Assembly (NCBI GenBank): GCA_963977845.1
Contig: CAXBPZ010000011.1
Location: forward strand, 1-27,767
Reading direction: 5' to 3'
Source: Methylopumilus sp003533095
Lineage (GTDB): Bacteria > Pseudomonadota > Gammaproteobacteria > Burkholderiales > Methylophilaceae
DNA length: 27,767 nt
In this document: one piece after another, positions 1-9,529 of the stretch
Layout: each line of letters begins with the position of its first letter
Numbering within the stretch: the first letter of the stretch is position 1
Program-made: the position numbers and the translations under genes
The notes under the pieces: generated by a model
The model's input: only the letters and a program-made list of their open reading frames with translations
Told to the model about the DNA's origin: nothing
Database searches by the model: none

Positions 1-2
1 GC

Positions 3-198
3 CTGACGGTCAGCAGTTCCAAACGCATCGGACAATCTGCCTGTAGCTCAGGATCGGTAACCAGCATCACCGGCGCTTGCGATATCGTCTCTTCGGGGAC
101 CAGCGCAGTCACGATCACGCGCTCGGAAATCCTCAACACGCAAAGCGGCTCGACCTATGCAACGGCACAATCCGATTGTGGAAAGACTCTGCTCTTCA
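3..198 (+). CDS. Fragment of a phage-like structural protein (tentative), both ends missing
   Basis: The third forward frame is open from the left edge. It reads as a Ser/Thr-rich protein with the stretch YATAQSDCGKTLLFTNSS near 153-206. Patterns of the form 'DCGK-x-hydrophobic-FTN-S/T' followed by VTV repeats are common in phage tail or neck-type hypothetical proteins; this is remembered family character, not a search result. The frame stays open to about 353, but from about 200 the opposite strand clearly encodes a MidA methyltransferase, so the phage-like reading is believable only to the junction. No start or ribosome binding site is visible because the window cuts it. It probably does not belong to the same genome as the rest of the window. 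Confidence 0.3.
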
Positions 199-481
199 CC
201 AATTCGAGCACGGTGGTCGTCTGGGCGTGTTGCATGGCCTCTTGCACCGCCACCGCCAAGGTTCGGCCAAACCAGGGCGACACCAAGGGCGCGGTGACAA
301 AGTCGCTGCCTTGTGAAGGCATCCGCCCAATCGGTTGTGAGCGCTGGCTGTAATAACCCACACCTGGCGCGTACAACACCAGCGCCATGAACCGATCAAA
401 CGGCAACCAACCCCCCGCTGCTTGCAGGCTGGCTTGCAGCAGCCGATGCAACCCAGTCGCTAAACTTGCCTGTTTTTCCAT
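155..481 (-). CDS. MidA/NDUFAF7-type SAM-dependent methyltransferase (COG1565), N-terminal fragment
   Basis: Reading leftwards from the ATG at 481 (MEKQASLATGL), the frame has the N-terminal hallmark of the COG1565 family: a 'MALVLYAPGVGYYSQ' helix-turn, then 'GSDFVTAPLVSPWFGRTLA' and 'VLEL'. In intact homologues VLEL is followed at once by the glycine-rich SAM-binding loop (GAGSG). Here the frame instead continues as VKSRVFPQSD and stops, so homology ends near 198 and the stop at 155 lies in unrelated sequence. An upstream in-frame start at 523 exists but would overlap the divergent SDR gene. NDUFAF7 relatives methylate an arginine in respiratory complex I; the bacterial role is less clear. 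Sequence here is far more GC-rich than the main genome. Divergent pairing with an SDR gene is typical of Comamonadaceae, as I recall it. Confidence 0.6.
   Translation of the reverse strand: MEKQASLATGLHRLLQASLQAAGGWLPFDRFMALVLYAPGVGYYSQRSQPIGRMPSQGSDFVTAPLVSPWFGRTLAVAVQEAMQHAQTTTVLELVKSRVFPQSDCAVA
190..206. other. Probable assembly junction inside the methyltransferase gene
   Basis: To the right of this point the minus strand matches a MidA-type methyltransferase; to the left that homology stops exactly where the SAM-binding loop should begin. Phage-like coding on the plus strand ends at the same place. Both readings share the short stretch around 'aattcgagcacggt', the sort of short overlap at which assemblers join unrelated reads. 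Confidence 0.45.
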
Positions 482-498
482 CCAAGGCATTCTCTGAC

Positions 499-960
499 AT
501 GTCCACCGCCTCACAGCAAGCAACGGATCGCACCGTCTTGGTCACCGGTGCTGGCAAACGCCTCGGGCGTGCCATGGCGTTGGGTTTGGCGTCTGCGGGG
601 TGGCGTGTGGCCGTGCATTACCGTCGCTCGCAGCCTGAAGCCGAGCAAACCGTGCTTGACTGCAACACGCAGTGCGCAGGGGCGCAATCATTTCAAGCAG
701 ACCTCAGCGATGAATCGGCCACCCGCGCATTGTTGCCAGCGGTGATCGCCGCGATGGGACGGGTGGATGCGGTGGTGCACAGCGCCGCCCTGTTTGAACA
801 CGACACCGCCCACACGTTCAGCTACACCATGCTGCAACAACACATGGTCAGCAACACCGCCGCAGCCATCGTGCTGGCGCAAACCCTGCACCAGCACCTC
901 CAGCAACGCGACGGCCAAGGTGTGGTGGTGTTCTATGTCTTCTCTGAGTGGCAGAAGTAG
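499..960 (+). CDS. SDR-family oxidoreductase (FolM/pteridine-reductase-like), C-terminally truncated
   Basis: The ATG at 499 gives MSTASQQATDRTVLVTGAGKRLG. TGAGKRLG is the Gly-rich NADP-binding loop of classical short-chain dehydrogenases. The fold continues with VAVHYRRS (strand and helix after the nucleotide loop), FQADLSD (the acidic residue near adenine) and VDAVVHSAALFEHD, the counterpart of the NNAG strand. The HSAALF variant resembles the dihydromonapterin/dihydrofolate reductases placed upstream of folB in many Burkholderiales. Homology runs to 'QGVVV' at about 930; the next strand and the whole YxxxK catalytic region are missing, replaced by about ten unrelated residues and a stop at 960. 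The fragment therefore could not be an active reductase. The earlier TTG at 466 is not needed. The divergent neighbour is the MidA fragment, with overlapping 5' ends. Confidence 0.6.
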   Translation: MSTASQQATDRTVLVTGAGKRLGRAMALGLASAGWRVAVHYRRSQPEAEQTVLDCNTQCAGAQSFQADLSDESATRALLPAVIAAMGRVDAVVHSAALFEHDTAHTFSYTMLQQHMVSNTAAAIVLAQTLHQHLQQRDGQGVVVFYVFSEWQK

Positions 961-1004
961 AAACCGTAAGAGTCCGAACTCACTCAGCGTGATAGGTAGC
1001 AGCC

Positions 1005-1010
<6 letters not shown>
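931..1010. other. Junction region between the SDR fragment and 23S rRNA; origin unresolved
   Basis: SDR similarity ends at about 930. Recognisable 23S rRNA (cagcc...gggggttgtaggag) starts by about 1000-1015. I cannot assign the roughly 80 bases between. They read openly in one plus frame and one minus frame, but too briefly to mean anything. The first 200 or so nucleotides of a normal 23S gene, the 16S-23S spacer and any spacer tRNA are absent. Confidence 0.4.
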
Positions 1011-3782
<2,772 letters not shown>

Positions 3783-3887
3783 AACCTTAAGACTTGTTCT
3801 TTTTAAGGGTTTATAAGATTTTTTTAAAGCTGATATTTGATAATCAACCGATCTATAACTTTACTTCTTCATATTTTGTCCGAATTC

Positions 3888-3914
3888 GAGACATTGATGT
3901 TTAATCAATATCTC
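3888..3914 (+). other. Hairpin in the 23S-5S spacer, just upstream of 5S
   Basis: The arms gaga-c-attgat (3888-3898) and atcaat-a-tctc (3904-3914) pair with one internal mismatch around a 5-base loop. It ends 9 bases before the 5S gene, in the roughly 140-base spacer that otherwise holds no gene. It may be an RNase processing structure for the rRNA precursor; the role is inferred. Confidence 0.4.
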
Positions 3915-3922
3915 AACCAGTT

Positions 3923-4039
3923 TGCTTGGCGGACATAGAGAGTTGGAACCACTCCTTCCCATCCCGAACAGGACAGTGAAACGACTTATCGCCAATGATA
4001 GTATGCTTTTTGCATGCGAAAGTAGGTCACTGCCAAGCT
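3923..4039 (+). rRNA. rrf: 5S ribosomal RNA
   Basis: The terminal stem is visible: gcttggc at the start pairs with gccaagc at the end. Between them lie the conserved '(a)ccactccttcccatcccgaac' loop and 'gtaggtcactgcc' near the 3' end. Length is about 116 nt, normal for a bacterial 5S. It lies about 140 bases after the 23S end on the same strand, as in a standard rrn operon, and belongs with the betaproteobacterial half of that gene. End positions are accurate to a base or two. Confidence 0.9.
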
Positions 4040-4048
4040 CCTTATATT

Positions 4049-4086
4049 AAAAAACCCTAAACTTAAATTTAAGCTTAGGGTTTTTT
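4049..4086. terminator. Bidirectional intrinsic terminator between the rrn operon and glnS
   Basis: A near-perfect palindrome: 4049-4060 (aaaaaaccctaa) pairs with 4075-4086 (ttagggtttttt); after one a/c mismatch the centre is the self-complementary cttaaatttaag. The A-tract on one side and T-tract on the other make it work in either direction. It sits 10 bases after 5S and 28 bases beyond the stop codon of the convergent glnS. Confidence 0.75.
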
Positions 4087-4113
4087 ATTGTCTATTGCTT
4101 TTGAGAATTTAAA

Positions 4114-5883
4114 TTAAATTTTTTGAGAAGTATCTTTCAGCGTTGCTGTGCGATTAAATACTGGCTGATTAGGTTTTGAATCTTTTATATCTGCAATAAA
4201 ATAACCGTGACGTTCAAATTGAAATTGTTCATTTGGTTTAACAGTTTCTAAACTTTTTTCTAATTCTGCTTCAATGGTGATGCATGAATGAGGATTAAGT
4301 TGTTCTAAGTAATTAGTGTCACCACTTCCAGGATGTTCCGCGGTAAAAAGTTTGTCATATAAGCGAATTGTTCCTCGATAACTATGTGCTTTTGACACCC
4401 AATGAATATTACCTTTGACTTTAACGCTATCGCTACCCGGTGTGCCTGATTTTGTATCAGGCAAATATTCGCATAACACTTTTATAATTTTTCCATTAGC
4501 ATCTTTTTCGAACGATGTGCATTTCACGACATAACCATATCTCAGACGCACCATATTACCTGGATATAACCTAAAGAATTGTTTCGAAGGTTCTTCCATA
4601 AAATCTTCGCGCTCAATCCAAACTGATCTAGATAATTTAACAACACGTTTTCCTAATTCAGGTTTTAAAGGGTGATTAGGTGCAAAACAATCTTCATCTT
4701 GATTTTTTGGATAGTTAGTTATTTCAAGTTCAATAGGATCTAAAACCGCAATGCGTCTCTCACAAGAAATATTTAATACTTCACGCATGGATTCTTCGAG
4801 TGTTGCGAAATCAATCCAGGAATCAGCTTTTGAAACACCGATACGATCTGTAAAAAGTTTAAATCCTTCCGGTGTATAACCTCGACGACGCGCACCTTCT
4901 AGCGTTGGCAATCTTGGATCATCCCAACCTGTCACATGTTTATCTTCAACAAGCTCAATCAACTTTCTTTTTGAAAGTACGGCGTAAGTGAGATTAAGTC
5001 TTGCAAATTCATATTGACGAGGTTGTGGTTTAGACAATAAACCGTTTTCAATTAGGCGATCTAAAATCCAATCATAAAAGGGACGTTGATCTTCAAACTC
5101 TAATGTACAAATGGAGTGTGTAATTTTTTCTAGTGCATCTTCAATGGGATGTGCAAACGTATACATCGGATAAATACACCATGTATCTCCTGTATTGTGA
5201 TGATGTGCACGCTTAATGCGGTATATGGCAGGATCACGTAAATTAATATTGGGCGATGCCATATCAATCTTGGCACGCAATATCATTGATCCATCAGGAT
5301 GTTTACCATCACGCATTTCACGAAACCATGTGAGATGTTCATCAATTGATTTATCTCGCCACGGAGAATTTTTACCGGGTTCTGTAAGAGTGCCACGATT
5401 AATACGAATTTCTTCAGGCGTTTGTTTGTCGACATAGGCATACCCTGATTGAATAAGAGATTCAGCCGCTTCATACATAAAGTCAAAATAGTTACTCGCA
5501 AAATAAAGATGAGTCGTTTTATTTTGTTCCCACGAAAAACCTAGCCATGACACATTACTTTTAATGCTGTCGACATATTCTTGATTTTCTTTTTCAGGAT
5601 TAGTGTCATCAAAGCGTAAATGACAAATGCCCTCATAATCTTTTGCTAATCCAAAGTTTAAGAAAATACTTTTAGCATGTCCTATATGAAGGTAGCCATT
5701 GGGCTCAGGAGGAAAGCGTGTTCTAATTTTAGCTTGATCAATCGGTGCTTTTCTGTGATGAGATGCATCACCAGGAGAACCCGCCCAGGTTTTACCTTCA
5801 AAACTTTTATTTGCTAAATCGCGTTCAATGACGCCGCGGATAAAGTTGGAAGGTGTTTGAGTTATTGTTTTGGAATCTGACAT
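4114..5883 (-). CDS. glnS: Glutamine--tRNA ligase (GlnRS)
   Basis: A cytoplasmic class I aminoacyl-tRNA synthetase that charges tRNA-Gln with glutamine using ATP. The 589-residue frame has FPPEPNGYLHIGHAK, with the HIGH signature at residues 66-69, then the LRFDDTNPEKE segment typical of GlnRS/GluRS, and the second ATP motif as VLSKR at 302-306 (KMSKS equivalent; MSKR in E. coli). The C-terminal half forms the two beta-barrel anticodon-binding domains (FFRLYPGNMVRLRYGYVVKC onward). It is somewhat longer than E. coli GlnRS (554), mainly through about 20 extra residues between the first helix and the HIGH region (KTWAGSPGDASHHRKAP). Many other bacterial GlnRS share this insert, so I do not regard it as unusual. 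The ATG start is consistent with the N-terminal NFIRGVIERDL helix; no strong Shine-Dalgarno is visible. It runs convergent to the rrn operon and divergent from birA. Confidence 0.97.
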   Translation of the reverse strand: MSDSKTITQTPSNFIRGVIERDLANKSFEGKTWAGSPGDASHHRKAPIDQAKIRTRFPPEPNGYLHIGHAKSIFLNFGLAKDYEGICHLRFDDTNPEKENQEYVDSIKSNVSWLGFSWEQNKTTHLYFASNYFDFMYEAAESLIQSGYAYVDKQTPEEIRINRGTLTEPGKNSPWRDKSIDEHLTWFREMRDGKHPDGSMILRAKIDMASPNINLRDPAIYRIKRAHHHNTGDTWCIYPMYTFAHPIEDALEKITHSICTLEFEDQRPFYDWILDRLIENGLLSKPQPRQYEFARLNLTYAVLSKRKLIELVEDKHVTGWDDPRLPTLEGARRRGYTPEGFKLFTDRIGVSKADSWIDFATLEESMREVLNISCERRIAVLDPIELEITNYPKNQDEDCFAPNHPLKPELGKRVVKLSRSVWIEREDFMEEPSKQFFRLYPGNMVRLRYGYVVKCTSFEKDANGKIIKVLCEYLPDTKSGTPGSDSVKVKGNIHWVSKAHSYRGTIRLYDKLFTAEHPGSGDTNYLEQLNPHSCITIEAELEKSLETVKPNEQFQFERHGYFIADIKDSKPNQPVFNRTATLKDTSQKI

Positions 5884-5999
5884 ATTAGAACGTTATTCTA
5901 CACTGAAATCATGGCTCCATTTACTCCAATCTATTGATCTTAAAGCTAAAAGACAGTCGCTATGATAAGATCAAGTTTTGATTTTTAATCTAATACTTA
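5884..5999. promoter_or_regulatory. Divergent glnS/birA intergenic region
   Basis: These 116 bases separate two divergent starts and must hold both promoters unless a gene is leaderless. I see a TATGAT (5961-5966) that could be a -10 box for birA, but no matching -35 at normal spacing and no convincing ribosome binding site for either gene. No clear inverted repeat suggests a BirA operator. Confidence 0.25.
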
Positions 6000-6992
6000 A
6001 TGCAACATAATCTCGTTTTTAAAGTTTTGGACGTTTTGTCTGATGGTAAATTTCATTCGGGTGAATCGATTGCTAAAACATTTGATATCTCCCGTGTCTC
6101 TATTTGGAATGCTATTAAAAAAGCAGAAGAGTTCGGTGTAGAAATTTATTCTGTTCGAGGTCGAGGTTATAAATTGATTCAGCCTATTATGCTTTTGAAG
6201 AAAGCGAGCATTGAACAGGTCATGGGAGAAATTCATCATTGGTTTAATTTAGAAATTTTCGATGTGGTGGATTCTACGAATACTTATTTAATGGAAAAAG
6301 CTTCAATAGGGCATCCTCATGCATCAGTGGCAGCGACTCATATTCAAACGAAGGGCAAAGGAAGACGCGGCAGATCATGGCAATCAGCTTTAGGTGAAAG
6401 TTTAACTTTTTCACTTCTTTGGCGATTTAACGGAGGAGCCTCGACACTTTCAGGATTAAGCTTGGCTGTCGGCGTTGCGATCATTCGAAGCCTTCATCGA
6501 TTTGGTATATTAAGCGCAAAGTTAAAATGGCCCAACGATATCTTGGTTCAAGATGGGCTTCAATACAAAAAACTGGCTGGTATTTTGATTGAGCTTCAAG
6601 GTGATATGGAAGGACAGAGTACCGCAGTGATTGGTATCGGGTTGAATTTAAAGCTTTCTAAAAAAAGTTTAAATCAAATTGATCAACCGGCTATTGATTT
6701 GAAAAGTTTGACTAGTGATGATATCGATCCTAATTTGTTATTAGGTCAGATCTTAAAAGATTTAGCCGATGTATTAGGTCAGTTTAATACATCTAAGTTT
6801 CAATCTCTAAAAGAAGAGTGGATGAGCTATCATGTTTATCAACATCACATTGTGACTTTATCTTTAGGTGATGGAAGATCTATCACAGGGCTAGCGCAAG
6901 GTGTGACTGATGATGGTGCGCTTATGATTGAAACGCCATCAAGCGGTATTGAAACATTCTCCTCCGGTGAAATTACATTAAGAAAAGCATAA
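6000..6992 (+). CDS. birA: Bifunctional biotin--protein ligase / biotin operon repressor
   Basis: BirA activates biotin to biotinyl-AMP and attaches it to the carboxyl carrier protein of acetyl-CoA carboxylase; forms with an N-terminal winged helix also repress biotin synthesis genes. Here residues 1-60 form that DNA-binding domain (GESIAKTFDISRVSIWNAIK; wing near SVRGRGYKL), so this is the bifunctional class. The ligase domain shows DSTNTYL at 91-97, the biotinyl-AMP loop KGKGRRGRSW at 118-127 and KWPNDIL at 176-182 with the conserved lysine. The C-terminal SH3-like domain (GDGRSITGLAQGVTDDGALMI) completes a 330-residue protein, close to E. coli BirA (321). coaX follows after 2 bases, implying one transcript. 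No biotin synthesis genes lie nearby, so its regulatory targets cannot be read here. Confidence 0.95.
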   Translation: MQHNLVFKVLDVLSDGKFHSGESIAKTFDISRVSIWNAIKKAEEFGVEIYSVRGRGYKLIQPIMLLKKASIEQVMGEIHHWFNLEIFDVVDSTNTYLMEKASIGHPHASVAATHIQTKGKGRRGRSWQSALGESLTFSLLWRFNGGASTLSGLSLAVGVAIIRSLHRFGILSAKLKWPNDILVQDGLQYKKLAGILIELQGDMEGQSTAVIGIGLNLKLSKKSLNQIDQPAIDLKSLTSDDIDPNLLLGQILKDLADVLGQFNTSKFQSLKEEWMSYHVYQHHIVTLSLGDGRSITGLAQGVTDDGALMIETPSSGIETFSSGEITLRKA

Positions 6993-6994
6993 CT

Positions 6995-7735
6995 ATGTTT
7001 CTACTGATTGATATAGGCAATACAAAAACAAAATGGATGCTTCGTGATCACAAAGATATCTACAAACAGGATTCTTTTTTAACAGAAGATATCGATCAAG
7101 ATCATTTTGTGTTTGATGAAAAAATTCAAAAAATATTCATTTCAAATGTTGCTAGCTTTGAAAAAGAAGCCATATTAAAAATTAAACTGAAAAAATTTTT
7201 ATGTCCTATTGAATTTATTAAGCCACAAAAAAAATGTAATCATCTTTTGAATGACTATGAAGATATTACATCGCTTGGGACTGATCGTTGGTTATCTGCA
7301 TTGAGTGTATCACATAGCACTCAAAAGGCTGCAGTGATTGTTTCAGTGGGTACTGCGGTGACGATTGATTACTTAAGTTTTGATAAAAATAAGAATTTAT
7401 TTACATTTGAAGGTGGTGTGATCTTACCAGGACTTCATTTGACAAAAAATGTTTTATCTCAAAATACAGCGCATTTAAAACATGATGAAGGTGTAATTCA
7501 AATACCCGCAATCAATACAGCTAATGCCATTCAATCTGGATTTATTTTAAGTGTTTTAGGTAATCTTAAATCTTTCTATGATTTAGCATGGTCAAAGTCT
7601 AAAGATGCAAACATCATCTTGAGTGGGGGAGATGCTGAATATATTTATCAACACTTAACTGAAGATTTGAAGCGTCATGCGACAATCAAAAAAGATTTAG
7701 TTTTAGAAGGGCTGTTTGTTTTAGCGAATCGTTAA
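6995..7735 (+). CDS. coaX: Type III pantothenate kinase
   Basis: Catalyses the first step of coenzyme A synthesis, ATP-dependent phosphorylation of pantothenate. The 246-residue protein has the ASKHA-fold signatures of CoaX: the phosphate-binding DIGNTKTKW at 6-14, GTDRWLSA at 95-102 with the Asp and Arg associated with pantothenate binding, and VSVGTAVTID at 116-125 (second phosphate loop and catalytic Asp), followed by GGVILPGLHL. Length fits the family (about 240-260). The ATG lies 2 bases after the birA stop, so translation is probably coupled; the birA-coaX pair is common in betaproteobacteria. Its last codons form part of an intrinsic terminator. The residues between about 25 and 85 are Lys-rich and divergent, in keeping with the AT-rich genome. 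Confidence 0.93.
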   Translation: MFLLIDIGNTKTKWMLRDHKDIYKQDSFLTEDIDQDHFVFDEKIQKIFISNVASFEKEAILKIKLKKFLCPIEFIKPQKKCNHLLNDYEDITSLGTDRWLSALSVSHSTQKAAVIVSVGTAVTIDYLSFDKNKNLFTFEGGVILPGLHLTKNVLSQNTAHLKHDEGVIQIPAINTANAIQSGFILSVLGNLKSFYDLAWSKSKDANIILSGGDAEYIYQHLTEDLKRHATIKKDLVLEGLFVLANR

Positions 7736-7755
7736 AAAAACTTTAACGTTTTTTT
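7730..7755 (+). terminator. Intrinsic terminator spanning the coaX stop codon
   Basis: cgttaaa (7730-7736) pairs with tttaacg (7742-7748) around the loop aaaac, followed by seven T's (7749-7755). The left arm contains the coaX stop codon (7733-7735), and the right arm contains the complement of the lpd stop codon (7743-7745). It is oriented for coaX; on the minus strand no T-tract follows the stem. Confidence 0.65.
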
Positions 7756-9524
7756 ATATAAAGATCGGTGATCGTACCTTCTTTAACTTCTGCTGCAAAG
7801 CAAACCGTTTCCGATAATGTTGGATGTGGATGAATCGTTAAACCGAGGTCATGTGCATCAGCACCCATTTCAATGGCTAATACGGTTTCAGCAATCAACT
7901 CTCCTGCATTCACTCCAGTAATTCCTGCACCAATCAATCGATGTGTACCTTTATCAAAAATAAGTTTTGTCGTACCTTCAGAGCGATTATTAGATAGTGC
8001 ACGACCACTCGCTGCCCATGGGAAACTTGCTTTTTCAATTTCAATATTTTTTTGTTTCGCTTCTAATTCAGTGATGCCTGCCCAAGCGACTTCAGGATCG
8101 GTATAAGCAACAGACGGAATAGTGAGTGCTTGAAATTCAACTTTATGTCCGGCAATGACTTCAGCGGCCACTTTCCCTTCGTGTGTTGCTTTGTGCGCTA
8201 ACATCGGTTGGCCTACAATATCGCCAATCGCAAAGATGTGCGATATATTCGTTCGCATTTGTTTGTCCACTGGAATAAATCCTTGATCAGTAACAGTGAC
8301 ACCTGCAAGCTCTGCTTTAATGGCTTTTCCATTAGGGCGGCGACCAATCGCGATTAATACACGATCATAAATTTGCGTTTCTAATTTACCTTCGCTTTCA
8401 AATTCAACATGAATACCATCTGGTTTCGGTTCAATCGATGTGACTTTGGTGTTGAGCATAATTTTTTCAAAACGTTGTTCCATGCGTTTTTGTAATGGAC
8501 GCACTAAATCACGATCACATCCTTGAATGAGACCATCTGATAATTCAACGACACTTACCTTGCTTCCAAGTGCATCGTACACTGTCCCCATTTCTAAACC
8601 AATGATGCCACCACCGACAATGAGGAAACGTTTTGGAATATCTTTTAGTTCGAGTGCGCCAGTGGAATCCATAATGCGAGGATCATCTTTTACGCCTGGA
8701 AATTTTGTAGATTGGGAACCGGCAGCAATAATGCAATGCTCAAAACCTACAGTTTCTGTTTGACCATCTCTTTTAGTCACTTTAATTTGATGCGATGTTG
8801 TAAATTCTCCTACACCTTCAAGGACGGTTACCCCTCTTTGTTTAGCCATGGCACTTAAACCTTGTGTCAATTTCCCGACGACATCATTCGCTTTCCAGTG
8901 ACGTATTTTTTCTAAATCTATTTTAGGTTCACCGAATGAGACACCATGAAGCGCTGTTTCTTCAGCTTCTGTGATCACTTTTGCTGTGTGTAAAAGTGCT
9001 TTGGATGGAATACAGCCTACATTAAGGCATACACCACCTAAGGTTGAATAGCGTTCTATAAGAACGACCTTTTTACCTAAGTCGGCTGCTCTAAAAGCTG
9101 CTGTATAACCGCCAGGACCAGAACCTAAAACCACAACTTCAGCTTCATGTGTGGATTGAACATCTGATTTTTTTGTGACCGTTTGTGAGGCTGCTTGTTG
9201 TGGTGCTTCTTTTTTTGTCTCTACCTTTGTTTCGGCTTTAACCTCTTTTGGAGTTTCAGCTTTTTGAGGTTTTACTACTGATTCATTTAATTCAATGACA
9301 AGGATATTAGATCCTTGCTTTACTTTGTCGCCCACTTTCAAATTAATTGCTGTCACTTTACCTTCGTGTGAGGAAGGAATATCCATAGAGGCTTTATCAG
9401 ATTCTAAAGTGATAAGCGGATCTTCTTTTTTGATGGTGTCACCGACTTTGACAAGAATATCGATGACTTCAACGCTATCGAAGTTACCGATATCAGGTAC
9501 CGTAATTTGAAAAGTATTGGCCAT
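7743..9524 (-). CDS. lpdA: Dihydrolipoyl dehydrogenase (PDH E3) with N-terminal lipoyl domain
   Basis: E3 reoxidises dihydrolipoamide on the pyruvate dehydrogenase complex, passing electrons through a disulfide and FAD to NAD+. Residues 1-80 form a lipoyl domain with the modified lysine in ESDKAS at K44; residues 81-126 form a Lys/Glu/Ala-rich flexible linker. The flavoprotein part starts at VVVLGSGPGGY (130-140, FAD loop), with the redox disulfide in GGVCLNVGCIPSK (C166, C171), a second dinucleotide fold (GGGIIGLEMG, near 302-311) and the dimer-interface catalytic HPHPTLSE (H567, E572). E. coli Lpd (474 aa) lacks the lipoyl extension, but betaproteobacterial PDH E3s such as Neisseria p64k and Ralstonia PdhL have it. 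It is the last gene of aceE-aceF-lpd, 5 bases after aceF, and converges on coaX across 7 bases. Confidence 0.96.
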   Translation of the reverse strand: MANTFQITVPDIGNFDSVEVIDILVKVGDTIKKEDPLITLESDKASMDIPSSHEGKVTAINLKVGDKVKQGSNILVIELNESVVKPQKAETPKEVKAETKVETKKEAPQQAASQTVTKKSDVQSTHEAEVVVLGSGPGGYTAAFRAADLGKKVVLIERYSTLGGVCLNVGCIPSKALLHTAKVITEAEETALHGVSFGEPKIDLEKIRHWKANDVVGKLTQGLSAMAKQRGVTVLEGVGEFTTSHQIKVTKRDGQTETVGFEHCIIAAGSQSTKFPGVKDDPRIMDSTGALELKDIPKRFLIVGGGIIGLEMGTVYDALGSKVSVVELSDGLIQGCDRDLVRPLQKRMEQRFEKIMLNTKVTSIEPKPDGIHVEFESEGKLETQIYDRVLIAIGRRPNGKAIKAELAGVTVTDQGFIPVDKQMRTNISHIFAIGDIVGQPMLAHKATHEGKVAAEVIAGHKVEFQALTIPSVAYTDPEVAWAGITELEAKQKNIEIEKASFPWAASGRALSNNRSEGTTKLIFDKGTHRLIGAGITGVNAGELIAETVLAIEMGADAHDLGLTIHPHPTLSETVCFAAEVKEGTITDLYIKKR

Positions 9525-9529
9525 ATAAA

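Noticed and set aside
77..316. 79-residue frame on the plus strand
   Set aside because: It crosses the phage-like/methyltransferase junction, is rich in His and Arg, and conflicts with better supported frames.
5700..5883. Insert in the GlnRS N-terminus (KTWAGSPGDASHHRKAP) as a novel domain
   Set aside because: The same extra segment is common in other bacterial GlnRS sequences, so it is a known length variant.
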